From Acidobacteriota bacterium (lineage in GTDB: Bacteria > Acidobacteriota > Terriglobia > Bryobacterales > UBA6623), in NCBI GenBank assembly GCA_016125275.1, contig WGMB01000004.1:62001-126000 (forward strand): a DNA stretch of 64,000 bases, in the 5' to 3' direction. Under the pieces are notes generated by a model. It did no database searches and was not told the DNA's origin. It saw only the letters and a list, made by a program, of their open reading frames with translations. A program made the position numbers and the translations under genes. Below, piece by piece: positions 8,387-16,204 of the stretch. Each line of letters begins with the position of its first letter. Position 1 is the first letter of the stretch.

Positions 8387-8907
8387 CGCGAGCCTCCTTG
8401 GTTTTGGATGTCATCCGCCAGCTTGTGGCGAATGCGGGTGAGCCGGGTCGCCACCGCGCCCGGCTGAAGACCGACCACGTCGGCGATCTCGGCGTTCGAG
8501 AGCTCCTCCAGATGCAGCATGGCGATTTGGAAGTCCAGCGTCGGCAGCCGCCGCAGGGCTTCCGTCAGCGCCGTGCGCCGCTGCCGCTGCTGCAAACGGC
8601 TTTCGGGGTTCTCCGGGCCGGCCGGCTGCTCCCCGCCGTCCCAGGCGACCTCGCGAGACTGTCGGCGCCGCGCCCGGAACCGCGCCGTGGACGCCACGTT
8701 GTGGGCGATGCGGTAGATCCAGGTCCGCTCGCCGGAGTCGCCTCGAAAGCGGGGCAGGGCGGTCCAGACCGCCGCTGCGATCTCCTGCAACAGATCCTGC
8801 CGCGCCGCCGCGTCCGGCTCATAGGCTGCCGCCAAGCGGCGCAGCCCGGCGCCGTACTCCTCGGTCAGCCGACGAAACCGCTCTTCCAGATCGACCTGCT
8901 CGGGCAT
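8383..8907 (-). CDS. ECF-type RNA polymerase sigma factor
   Basis: A 174-residue sigma-70 family protein lacking regions 1 and 3, as in the ECF group. Region 2 is seen at about 30-75 (DLLQEIAAAVWTALPRF and the core-binding/-10 helix with ERTWIYRIAHNVAS). Region 4, a helix-turn-helix that reads the -35, lies at about 120-165 (LSNAEIADVVGLQPGAVATR). The following gene overlaps by 4 bp and encodes a four-helix membrane protein, a typical sigma/anti-sigma arrangement. Target genes are unknown. The upstream sequence contains overlapping TATCTA and TAGTTT just before the ATG, so the mRNA leader is likely short. Confidence 0.93.
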   Translation of the reverse strand: MPEQVDLEERFRRLTEEYGAGLRRLAAAYEPDAAARQDLLQEIAAAVWTALPRFRGDSGERTWIYRIAHNVASTARFRARRRQSREVAWDGGEQPAGPENPESRLQQRQRRTALTEALRRLPTLDFQIAMLHLEELSNAEIADVVGLQPGAVATRLTRIRHKLADDIQNQGGSR

Positions 8908-9000
8908 CTTTGCGTCGCGAAACTAGATAGTCTCGGCCAGTCCCCGATCCTTACCGGCAATCCCGCAATCTTTTCGGGTTCGTCATACTTTGGGGCAGAG

Positions 9001-9951
9001 ATGGCGGGTCCCCGCAACTGGGCGCCGTTGGACTGGATCGTCGCCGGCTACACGGCGTGGATCGCGCTGCTGATTGTCGCCTTCTGGGACCGCTTCCGGA
9101 CGCCGGGGACGCTGCTGGCCGCGCACGCCGGCATCCTGGTCTTCCTGTGGGGGTTGCCCCGCCGCGGCGGAGCCTGGGAACGGCCGAGGCGGCGAGAGAC
9201 GCCGGTCGAGATCGCCGTGCGCTTTCTGCTGCGGTTTCTGCGCTACACCTATCCGCTGCTACTGGCCCTGTTCTTCTTCGAAGAAGCGCAGCAGACCGTC
9301 CGCGTCGTCTACCCGGACCACCCTTTCTGGTTCGAGACCTGGCTGTTCGCCTTCGACAAAGCGGTGTTCGGCGCCGAGCCGGTTCAACTGCTTGCGCCCT
9401 GGTCCACGCCGGCGCTCGACGAGCTGATGCACGCTCTGTACTTCAGCTACTACGTCACCATCTGCTTCGGGCCGATCTTCGCCTTCTTCGGACCGCGCCG
9501 CGAGATGCCGCCGGCCCCCGGCTTCGAAACCGTCATGACTGCGCTGATGACGTCCTATCTGCTCGCCTATCTGTGGTATCCCTTTCTGCCCGCGCGCGGC
9601 CCCTGGGAGCATCCGGAGGCGGTGGGAAACCTGGCGCCCTTCCACGGCTACTTCTTCACGGACGCCATTCAATCGATCATCGGGGCGGCGTCGGTCTCCG
9701 GCGCCTGCTTTCCCAGCGGGCACGCCGCCGGGGCTTGGGGCGCCTCCTTCGGGCTGATGCGCCGCTACCCTCGCGGCGGCGCCGTGGTGGCTTTCATCAC
9801 AGCCGGCATGTCTGTGGCGTGCGTTTACACGCGCTACCACCATGCGGCGGACGTGGCGGCGGGCTTTATCATGGCAGTCATCGGGGCCTGGATCAGTTGG
9901 CGCCTGACGCCTTCGCCCGCCGAGGAGGCTCGGTCGGCCGCCGGAGGGTGA
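9001..9951 (+). CDS. Integral-membrane PAP2-like phosphatase
   Basis: A 316-residue multi-spanning protein of the PAP2 superfamily, inositolphosphotransferase-like branch (PF14378 type). The conserved blocks are CFPSGHAAGAW (C2, catalytic His) and YTRYHHAADVAAG (C3 with its His and Asp). The first block is degenerate (FLPARGPW instead of K-x6-RP), as usual in this branch. Such proteins hydrolyse or transfer lipid phosphate groups at the membrane. The ATG at 9001 follows a GGGGCAG ribosome site, and CATACT ends eleven bases before it. It is divergent from the sigma factor gene (93 bp). Substrate unknown. Confidence 0.85.
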   Translation: MAGPRNWAPLDWIVAGYTAWIALLIVAFWDRFRTPGTLLAAHAGILVFLWGLPRRGGAWERPRRRETPVEIAVRFLLRFLRYTYPLLLALFFFEEAQQTVRVVYPDHPFWFETWLFAFDKAVFGAEPVQLLAPWSTPALDELMHALYFSYYVTICFGPIFAFFGPRREMPPAPGFETVMTALMTSYLLAYLWYPFLPARGPWEHPEAVGNLAPFHGYFFTDAIQSIIGAASVSGACFPSGHAAGAWGASFGLMRRYPRGGAVVAFITAGMSVACVYTRYHHAADVAAGFIMAVIGAWISWRLTPSPAEEARSAAGG

Positions 9952-9987
9952 TCCCGCGGTTGCCGTCTGTGCCAGACTCGGATTCTC

Positions 9988-10947
9988 ATGACCGAACTCG
10001 AAGCTGTCACCGCCGCGCGCGACGTCATCGCCGGCCGCCTGGTTCGCACGCCGGTTCTGCGCCTGGAAGGTCGCGCCTTCTCGCCCTATCTCGACGGCCT
10101 GAATCTCGTCTTCAAGCTCGAGATGTTCCAGCGAACCGGCTCGTTCAAGATCCGCGGCGTGCTCAACAAGCTGCACAACCTCTCCGCCGAGGAGAAGCAG
10201 CGGGGCGTCATCGGCCTCTCGTCGGGCAACCACGCCCAGGCGTTGGCCTACGGAGCGCGGTTGGAAGGCTTGGCGGCGACGATCGTCATGCCCAGCTTCG
10301 CGCCGCCGAACAAGGTGGAGGCCACGCGCGCCTACGGAGCCAAGGTCGAGATCGTTTCCGCCGAGGAGCTGCTGTCCTCGTTCGAGCGGATCCGCGACGA
10401 GCGCGGCCTGACGCCCGTACACCCCTTCAACGATGAACACATCGTCGCCGGCGCCGGGACGGCGGGCCTGGAGCTGCTCGAGGAGGTTCCCGAGGTGGAC
10501 GCCGTGCTGGCCGGTATCGGCGGAGGCGGCTGGATCTCCGGCGTCGCCACGGCCGTCAAGGGCCTCAAGCCCGGCTGCAAGGTCTATGGCGCGGAGCCCG
10601 AAGGCGCCCCCGTGGTGCGCAAGAGCCTCGACGCCGGCAGCGCGCAGAAGCTCGATCGCGTCGCCACCATCGCCGACGGCTTGGCCGCGCCGTTCACCGG
10701 CGAGCTGGTCCTGGACCGCATCCAACGGCTGGTCGACAACGTGGTCTTGGTGCGGGACGCCGAGATCCTGGAGGCGCTCAAAGCGATCCTGGAGAAGGTC
10801 AAGGCCGTCGTCGAGCCGTCCGGCGCCGCTTGCTTCGCGGCGTTGCTTTCCGGCCGTGTGCGGTTCCCGGAAGGCTCCACCGTCGCCCTCATGCTCTCCG
10901 GTGGCAACGTCGACGCGGCGCGGCTGCGGGATCTGCTGTCCTCCTAG
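9988..10947 (+). CDS. PLP-dependent threonine/serine dehydratase
   Basis: A 319-residue fold-type II PLP enzyme of the threonine dehydratase/serine racemase family. The cofactor lysine is K54 in GSFKIRG, the substrate loop is SSGNHAQALAYG, and the phosphate-binding glycine stretch is GIGGGGWISG, where Trp replaces the usual Leu. The length equals the catabolic (TdcB) or serine racemase type: there is no C-terminal ACT regulatory domain, so feedback inhibition by isoleucine is unlikely. It converts threonine or serine to 2-oxoacid and ammonia, or racemises serine. It stands alone; the next gene is convergent, 7 bp away. Confidence 0.9.
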   Translation: MTELEAVTAARDVIAGRLVRTPVLRLEGRAFSPYLDGLNLVFKLEMFQRTGSFKIRGVLNKLHNLSAEEKQRGVIGLSSGNHAQALAYGARLEGLAATIVMPSFAPPNKVEATRAYGAKVEIVSAEELLSSFERIRDERGLTPVHPFNDEHIVAGAGTAGLELLEEVPEVDAVLAGIGGGGWISGVATAVKGLKPGCKVYGAEPEGAPVVRKSLDAGSAQKLDRVATIADGLAAPFTGELVLDRIQRLVDNVVLVRDAEILEALKAILEKVKAVVEPSGAACFAALLSGRVRFPEGSTVALMLSGGNVDAARLRDLLSS

Positions 10948-10954
10948 CCTCGGC

Positions 10955-12010
10955 TCAGCGGACGAAGCCCGGCGGCGGCTCCCTGCCGGGCAGCACGCGC
11001 CGACGCAGCGCGGGGTCGAAGTAGTACAGGGCGTAGCCGGCGTAGCGACGCACGACCAGGTTGGGATGATCGAGGTATGGGGCGAGGGCGCGTAGCGCCC
11101 GGGCGTCGCGCAAGGCCAGCAGCGAGGGCAGATAGCTCGAGACGATCTCCGCCTCGTCGGCGGGCGGCTGCGCGGTCCACTTCGCAAGCCAAGCGGCTCG
11201 CTGCGACTCCGTTGCCGGCTCGAGCTCCAGCGACGTCCAAGCGGACTGCGCCGGCGGCAGCGGCGCGGCTCGGCCGGGCGGAGGGGGCCGCAGGTCCCGA
11301 AAGCGGATCTCGTAGCGGCCTGGCTGGTCCAGCGCGTAGAGAACGTGCAGCGGGACGCGGTTGAGCAAGCCGGGGGGCGGCTCTTGCGGCAGCGACACCC
11401 GCATCCCGTCTGGCGTGTTCGCCGGGCCGATGGTGGGCAGCGGCAACGGCTCGAGGAGCCGCCCGTCCCGCCGAACCTCCATCCAGACCGCCCCCATGTC
11501 CCACGGCTCGGTGTGGAAGGGATAACGCAGCTCGCCGAGCCCCCAGGGTCTCTCGATGCGAACCCAGACCGGCAGGCCTGCATACGCCGGGCCCTCCACC
11601 GCCAATGTCGTGCGGTCGTTGCCGAAGCGAACCGCGACCGGCGGCCCGGCCGAGCCGTCCCGCACCACCTGCACATCCACCCACTCGTCCTCCCAGGCGT
11701 GCTCCGGCAGGACCAGATTGATCTGGCCGCGGCTCACATAGAGGAGCCGGGCCGGCAAACCGCCCACCAGCACCTGCACGCCGCACAGCTCCGGCACGTA
11801 TGTGCCGGGGTCCATGGTGTTGCTGACCGTGCAGGCGGGGCTGGGGCCGAGGGATTCGCCAAAGATCCAGGCCGCCATGCCCGGCCGCAGCGGGTGCGGC
11901 TCGGCCGCCCCCTGCGGACGCACGTCCTCGGCGCGGAACGACGGCGGCGCGGCGCACAACCAGGGCGCCCCCGCCAGCGTTGCCGCGAGCCATAGGGCTG
12001 CACTTCGCAT
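10955..12010 (-). CDS. Secreted TIGR03437-like/HEAT protein
   Basis: A 351-residue exported protein (MRSAALWLAATLAGAPWLCA signal). Residues about 40-140 match the immunoglobulin-like domain known as TIGR03437 from Solibacter-type Acidobacteria: a PGMAAWIFGESLGP block, then CGVQVLVGGLPARLLYVS and RGQINLVLP. The usual order is propeller then this domain at the C-terminus; here it sits at the N-terminus and is followed by a beta-rich middle part and a C-terminal helical repeat (LPSLLALRDARALRALAPYL and VVRRYAGYALYYFDP) resembling HEAT repeats. No catalytic motif is visible. Probably a cell-surface or periplasmic binding protein. Confidence 0.82.
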   Translation of the reverse strand: MRSAALWLAATLAGAPWLCAAPPSFRAEDVRPQGAAEPHPLRPGMAAWIFGESLGPSPACTVSNTMDPGTYVPELCGVQVLVGGLPARLLYVSRGQINLVLPEHAWEDEWVDVQVVRDGSAGPPVAVRFGNDRTTLAVEGPAYAGLPVWVRIERPWGLGELRYPFHTEPWDMGAVWMEVRRDGRLLEPLPLPTIGPANTPDGMRVSLPQEPPPGLLNRVPLHVLYALDQPGRYEIRFRDLRPPPPGRAAPLPPAQSAWTSLELEPATESQRAAWLAKWTAQPPADEAEIVSSYLPSLLALRDARALRALAPYLDHPNLVVRRYAGYALYYFDPALRRRVLPGREPPPGFVR

Positions 12011-12057
12011 CTGGCAGGCTCAGACGCCGCCGTGCGCGAATTTGTTCCCGGAGCCGC

Positions 12058-13125
12058 CTATCTTGCGGCCGGCGGACCCTGGAAGCGCGCCGCCGCCAAC
12101 TTGTCGATGCCGCGCTCGGTCAACTGGTAGGCGGCCACCCGGTCGTCGGAAACGCCTTCGTGGGTCATCACCCGGGAGGTCGTCTCGGTCCGCTCGATCC
12201 AGCCCCAGGCCAGGAACTGCAGAAAGATCGACTGCAGGCTCGACTCGGCGATGCGGAAGTCCCTCTCCTGCGGTTCGCGTCCGATGGTTTCGATGAGCTT
12301 CGCCCAGCGTTCGGAGCCGTGAAAGAGCTCGTAGCCCAGCCGCCGAAACAGGTTGGCCGTCGAGATCACCGGCAGCGGATTGACCAGCAGCGGCCCGACC
12401 GCATAGAACAGTCCGTTCCACGTGCTGGGCAGGCGCAGCGGCTCGCCTTCCAGACGGGGCGCGTCGTAGCCGATCTCGACCGTTTCGTCGCCGTGGATGT
12501 CCCGCACGGCCATCGGCTCCAACTCGCGCAGCCGCGCTTCGAGCTCCCCGATGCGGGCCAGCGCTGCGGCGTGGCTCTCCTGCGCCTTGGCCAGCTTGGC
12601 CATCACGCCGGGGTCCTCGGCCCGGTCTCCGCGCACGTATCCCAGCGCCGGGTGCGTGGCGATCAGGTGCGTGATTCCCACGATCACCTGCGACTTCAGC
12701 TCCAATGCGCTCAGCCAGTACTTGCAGTGCCGCGCGGCGATCCGGCCGCGAAAGGCTTCCAGCCGTTCCCGCGCCGCCGGGTCCTGGTCGACGTTCTTCG
12801 ACGGCAGCTCGCCGGCGTCCTTGTGCAGAAAGGCCAGGATCGGCTTGCCCGTCTTCTCGGCGTAGGAGTACTCCCGCTCGGTGTAGCTCACGCCCTCGGC
12901 GTCGATCGAACCGTAGCGGCCGCCCACGATGACGACGTAGTAGTCCGAGGCGTCGATGACCGACTCGATCACCTCCCACGGCGTGTCGTCGGCGGCCGGA
13001 AAGACCTCCATGCCGGCCGGAATGTGGCCGAGCTCGAGCACCGCCTGCAAGACTTGCTGCCGCTCTTCGATGAGGTCGCGGAACGTCGAGCTGACGAAGA
13101 TTTGGTAGCGGCGCTCGGCGATCAT
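12058..13125 (-). CDS. DUF4062 protein with coiled coil and winged-helix-like C-terminus
   Basis: A 355-residue cytoplasmic protein. The N-terminal 90 residues are a DUF4062 domain, recognisable by RYQIFVSSTFRDLIEERQ and the later DYYVVIVGGRYGS; this fold is TIR/flavodoxin-like and is found fused to signalling or immunity modules in bacteria. A predicted coiled coil follows at about 180-210 (AKAQESHAAALARIGELEAR). The C-terminal 100 residues look like a winged helix, ending in YQLTERGIDKLAA. The start overlaps the stop of the upstream sulfatase by 4 bp, an unexpected partner. No nuclease or protease domain is seen. Function is unknown; a sensor or defence role would be speculation. Confidence 0.82.
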   Translation of the reverse strand: MIAERRYQIFVSSTFRDLIEERQQVLQAVLELGHIPAGMEVFPAADDTPWEVIESVIDASDYYVVIVGGRYGSIDAEGVSYTEREYSYAEKTGKPILAFLHKDAGELPSKNVDQDPAARERLEAFRGRIAARHCKYWLSALELKSQVIVGITHLIATHPALGYVRGDRAEDPGVMAKLAKAQESHAAALARIGELEARLRELEPMAVRDIHGDETVEIGYDAPRLEGEPLRLPSTWNGLFYAVGPLLVNPLPVISTANLFRRLGYELFHGSERWAKLIETIGREPQERDFRIAESSLQSIFLQFLAWGWIERTETTSRVMTHEGVSDDRVAAYQLTERGIDKLAAARFQGPPAAR

Positions 13126-14528
13126 GGCGTCTTGCCGGCCTTGGCCTTGGCCCGCTGCTCGGCTCGCGACACGCCGCCGTTGCGCGGCGAGCCGGGCGAA
13201 CCCGGCGGGAAGTGCACCGGCGGCAGCGCGCCCATCTCCGTCTCGGCGTGGAACTTCTTCGCCTTGGCCGTCAGCCGCTCCACGATCTCGGGGTGGTCGG
13301 CCTTGAGGTCGAAGCGCTCCGAGGGGTCCTCCTCCAGGTCATACAGCTCGGTCGCCTGAAAGGTCTTCTGGGGCCACTCGTACAGATCCTTGAAGTGCAG
13401 CTTCCAACGCTCCTCGCGTACGGCCAGCAACTGCGGCTCGCTCTCCCAGTTGTGGCTCCAGTAGTAGAGGTCGCGGCGCGGCGACGAGCCGTCGCCCCAC
13501 AGCAGCGAGCCGATGTCCAAGCCGTCGAACGGCCGGTCCGACGGCGGAGCGCCGCCGGCCAGCTTCACCAGCGTCGGGAAAAGGTCCATCGTGCAGGCGA
13601 TGCCGTGGCGAACCGTTGCCGCCGGGACCTTGCCGGGCCAGCGCACCAGAAAGGGCTCGCGCATGCCGCCCTCGTAGACCTGCCCCTTGAAGCCCCGCAG
13701 GGTTCCGTTGCTGCCCGCTCCCTGGCGTCCAGAGCCGCCGTTGTCGCTGGTGAAGACGACCAGCGTGTCCTCGCGCAGGCCCAGCCGGTCCAGGGCGTCG
13801 AGCAGCCGGCCCACGTTGGCGTCGATCTCTTCGATCGCGTCGCCGTAAGGGCCTTTGGGCGAGCGCCCGTCGAACTCCTCGGTGGCGAACCACGGCCAGT
13901 GCGGCATGGAGAACGGCAGGTACAGGAAGAACGGTTTCTGCCGGTTTTCCTCGACGAACGCGATGGCGCGATCCACGTAGCGCCGGGTCAGCGTCGCCTG
14001 GTCCACGCCTTCCTCGAGCACGTCGTCCTGGGTATAGAGCCGCAGCGGCTCCGGCCAAGTCGTGTGCGGGCGCGTCATGTCGTTGGAGAAGGGCAGCCCG
14101 AAGCGTACGTCGAAGCCGTGGCGCAGCGGGCTGTGCTCGGGCCGATCGCCCAGATGCCACTTGCCGATCAGAGCTGTGGCATAGCCCTGCTTTTGCAGCG
14201 CTTCGGCCACGGTGACCTCGCTCGCTGGCAGCCCGGCCTCCTCGCGGGGAAACAGCACCCGCACCATGCCCGAGCGGACCGGATAGCGGCCGGTCAACAG
14301 CCCCGCGCGCGACGGCGTGCAGACCGGCGAGACCGCGTAGAAGTCCGTCAGCTTCACGCCTTCGGCGGCCAGCCGGTCGATCCGCGGCGTGCGGATATTG
14401 GGCGAGCCGTAGACGCTGAGGTCGCCGTAGCCCAGATCGTCGGCGAACAGGACGATGAAGTTGGGCTTGTCGGCCGCTCCCGCCGCGGCGGCGAGCAACA
14501 GGGTCGAGACGAGAAGGCGCGCGAGCAT
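13122..14528 (-). CDS. Secreted sulfatase
   Basis: A complete 468-residue arylsulfatase-type enzyme. The signal peptide MLARLLVSTLLLAAAAGA is followed by [15 protein letters not shown] (metal Asp pair) and CTPSRAGLLTGRYPVR, whose Cys is the formylglycine precursor. LIGKWHLG, SMPHWPW and TSDNGGSGRQG provide the other expected active-site residues. Length is typical. It should hydrolyse sulfate esters in the periplasm or outside. Activity requires a maturase, which is not in this window. A TAGAGT -10 element ends eight bases before the ATG with no Shine-Dalgarno, so the mRNA is probably leaderless. The Lys/Ala-rich tail (RAEQRAKAKAGKTP) is unusual. It leads an operon with the DUF4062 gene. Confidence 0.95.
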   Translation of the reverse strand: MLARLLVSTLLLAAAAGAADKPNFIVLFADDLGYGDLSVYGSPNIRTPRIDRLAAEGVKLTDFYAVSPVCTPSRAGLLTGRYPVRSGMVRVLFPREEAGLPASEVTVAEALQKQGYATALIGKWHLGDRPEHSPLRHGFDVRFGLPFSNDMTRPHTTWPEPLRLYTQDDVLEEGVDQATLTRRYVDRAIAFVEENRQKPFFLYLPFSMPHWPWFATEEFDGRSPKGPYGDAIEEIDANVGRLLDALDRLGLREDTLVVFTSDNGGSGRQGAGSNGTLRGFKGQVYEGGMREPFLVRWPGKVPAATVRHGIACTMDLFPTLVKLAGGAPPSDRPFDGLDIGSLLWGDGSSPRRDLYYWSHNWESEPQLLAVREERWKLHFKDLYEWPQKTFQATELYDLEEDPSERFDLKADHPEIVERLTAKAKKFHAETEMGALPPVHFPPGSPGSPRNGGVSRAEQRAKAKAGKTP

Positions 14529-14536
14529 CGCCCGAC

Positions 14537-14542
14537 ACTCTA
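14537..14542 (-). promoter_or_regulatory. TANNNT -10 element, leaderless type
   Basis: TAGAGT on the minus strand with eight bases to the sulfatase ATG at 14528. No convincing -35 at 16-18 bp. It lies in the 25-bp gap behind the SMP-30 gene. Confidence 0.5.
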
Positions 14543-14553
14543 CCCCAAAAGCG

Positions 14554-15459
14554 CTATCGCAATGCCGGAAACAGCAGCCGACCGCGGCGATTCGTCTCCG
14601 CGCGGAACAGGTGGCCGTGGGTCGTGGTCACGTACAGCGTCGACAGCTCGGGACCGGCGAAGGTGCAGTTGGTCGGCCGATCGGCGGGAACCGGATGGCG
14701 CTCCAACACCTCTCCGTCGGGCGAAAACACGTAGATCGAGCCGCCCGGCCCGCCGAGCTCCCAGCCCGCGGTGGCCACGATGACGCCGTCCGCGTCCAAC
14801 ACCATGCCGTCGATGCCGCGATTCTCGCCAAAGTCGTGCAGCACCCGCATCGGCCCCAGGGAGCCGTCGCCCAGCACCGGATAGGCGCGCAATTGCCGCG
14901 TCTCGTCGGCTCGGCGTCCGCTCTGGGCCACGTACAGCGTGCGGTAGTCGAGCGAGAACAGCAGGCCGTTGGGGCGCGTCGTGTCAAACGTCACGCGCGC
15001 CACGCTCCAGCCGCCGTCGGGCTGCGGGTCGCAGCGGTAGACCGATTCGTGGTCCAGCTCCATCTGGCCGCGGGTGGCGGTCCAGGGCCCGGCGGCGTCT
15101 TCATAGAACGGGTCTGTGAACCACAGCCGCCCATTGGGCTCGAAAGCCAGGTCATTGGGGATGTTGTAGCGGCGGCCGTCGAAGCGGTCGGTCACCACGC
15201 TGGTCGAGCCGTCGGGTTCGTAGCGCACCACCCGGCGGGCGTCGCCTTCGCAGCCGTAGAGCCGGCCTTCGGCGTCGAAATTCAGGCCGTTGCAGTAGTT
15301 CGCGCCGCCGCGCTCGGTGGAGATGATTCCGGTGGCGGGATCGAGCGAGAGGATGCGGCTGGCGAAGATGTCAGTGAACAGCAGCCGCCGACCGTCCCAG
15401 GCGGGGCCTTCGGTCACGGCGCCCAGCGGGCCGTGCAGCAGATCGAATTTCCAGGACAT
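14554..15459 (-). CDS. SMP-30/gluconolactonase family protein
   Basis: A 301-residue six-bladed propeller of the SMP-30/gluconolaconase/LRE-like family, calcium-dependent lactonases. Family hallmarks are GPAWDGRRLLFTDI near the start (metal Glu region), NGLNFDAEGRLYGCEGD, the metal-binding Asn in PNDLAFEPNGRLWFTDP, RPNGLLFSLDYRTLYVAQSG, and DGMVLDADG. It has no signal peptide, so it should act in the cytoplasm, perhaps on sugar lactones. It lies 25 bp upstream of the sulfatase on the same strand, with its own promoter; the sulfatase also has one. Confidence 0.9.
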   Translation of the reverse strand: MSWKFDLLHGPLGAVTEGPAWDGRRLLFTDIFASRILSLDPATGIISTERGGANYCNGLNFDAEGRLYGCEGDARRVVRYEPDGSTSVVTDRFDGRRYNIPNDLAFEPNGRLWFTDPFYEDAAGPWTATRGQMELDHESVYRCDPQPDGGWSVARVTFDTTRPNGLLFSLDYRTLYVAQSGRRADETRQLRAYPVLGDGSLGPMRVLHDFGENRGIDGMVLDADGVIVATAGWELGGPGGSIYVFSPDGEVLERHPVPADRPTNCTFAGPELSTLYVTTTHGHLFRAETNRRGRLLFPALR

Positions 15460-15468
15460 CGTCCCGAG

Positions 15469-15498
15469 AGCTTAGCAGCGGGCCGGGATTGCCGTCAG
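15469..15498 (-). promoter_or_regulatory. Promoter for SMP-30 gene, nearly leaderless
   Basis: TAAGCT (15469-15474) ends nine bases before the ATG at 15459, and CTGACG (15493-15498) lies 18 bp upstream as a 4/6 match to the -35 consensus. The predicted leader is only one or two bases. Confidence 0.5.
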
Positions 15499-15531
15499 GC
15501 GCCGCCCTCGGTCACACTGGATTCGTCCGCT

Positions 15532-16185
15532 ATGGCCATTTTGCGCTGCGACTGCGGAGCCGAGTACACCGCCGGCGCCGAGTATTGTCCCAACTGCGGG
15601 CGTCCGCTCACCGAAGAAGCGCTGGCCAAGGAGCGGGCTCTCAACGCCTTTCCGCGTGAGCCCGAGGACGCTCCCAAGGCTCTGCCGCCGGTCTCGTTCG
15701 GCAATGTGGACGCCCTGCGCGCCTGCTACTGGCCCGGCGCCCTGGCGGCGCTGCTGGTCAGCCTGCCGCTGTTCGGCGTTCTCTGCTGGGTTTGGTACCC
15801 GGCGGCGGGCTTTTCCGCCGTGGCGAGCTATCGCAAGCGCTCGGGGGCGAACCTGACGGTGGCGGAGGGGGCCAAGCTGGGCTGGATCGCCGGCGTCATC
15901 ACCTTCACGCTGAGCTTGGTTCTGGGAGCGCTGGCGAGCTTGGTGGGCGAAGGTTTTGGGCCCGCGCTCGAGCAGTTGCGCAAGCAGTTCGCCGAGCAGG
16001 GCGAAGCCGAGATGGCTGAAGTCGTCGCGAAGCTGGCCGCCGATCCGGCGACGCTGGCGACGGTCATCCTGATCGGGCTGGCGCTGACCTTCCTGTTCGT
16101 CACCTCCATGACCACCTTGGGCGGCTCACTCGGCGCGCGCATCCTCTACGACAAAAACGCGGACGCGCCGCCTTCGGTGCGGTAG
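15532..16185 (+). CDS. Zinc-ribbon membrane protein
   Basis: A 217-residue protein starting with a zinc ribbon (CDCG and CPNCG, residues about 6-24), a linker, then hydrophobic segments near 63-90 and 115-140 and a last one near 185-200. The part between the second and third segments is helical and charged (LEQLRKQFAEQGEAEMAEVV). The layout, a cytoplasmic zinc ribbon followed by a small polytopic domain, is common in proteins of unknown function. The stop TAG at 16183 is also the start of a TAGAAT sequence that may be the -10 element of the next gene. Role unknown. Confidence 0.8.
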   Translation: MAILRCDCGAEYTAGAEYCPNCGRPLTEEALAKERALNAFPREPEDAPKALPPVSFGNVDALRACYWPGALAALLVSLPLFGVLCWVWYPAAGFSAVASYRKRSGANLTVAEGAKLGWIAGVITFTLSLVLGALASLVGEGFGPALEQLRKQFAEQGEAEMAEVVAKLAADPATLATVILIGLALTFLFVTSMTTLGGSLGARILYDKNADAPPSVR

Positions 16186-16204
16186 AATACCGGCGGATTC
16201 CGCC

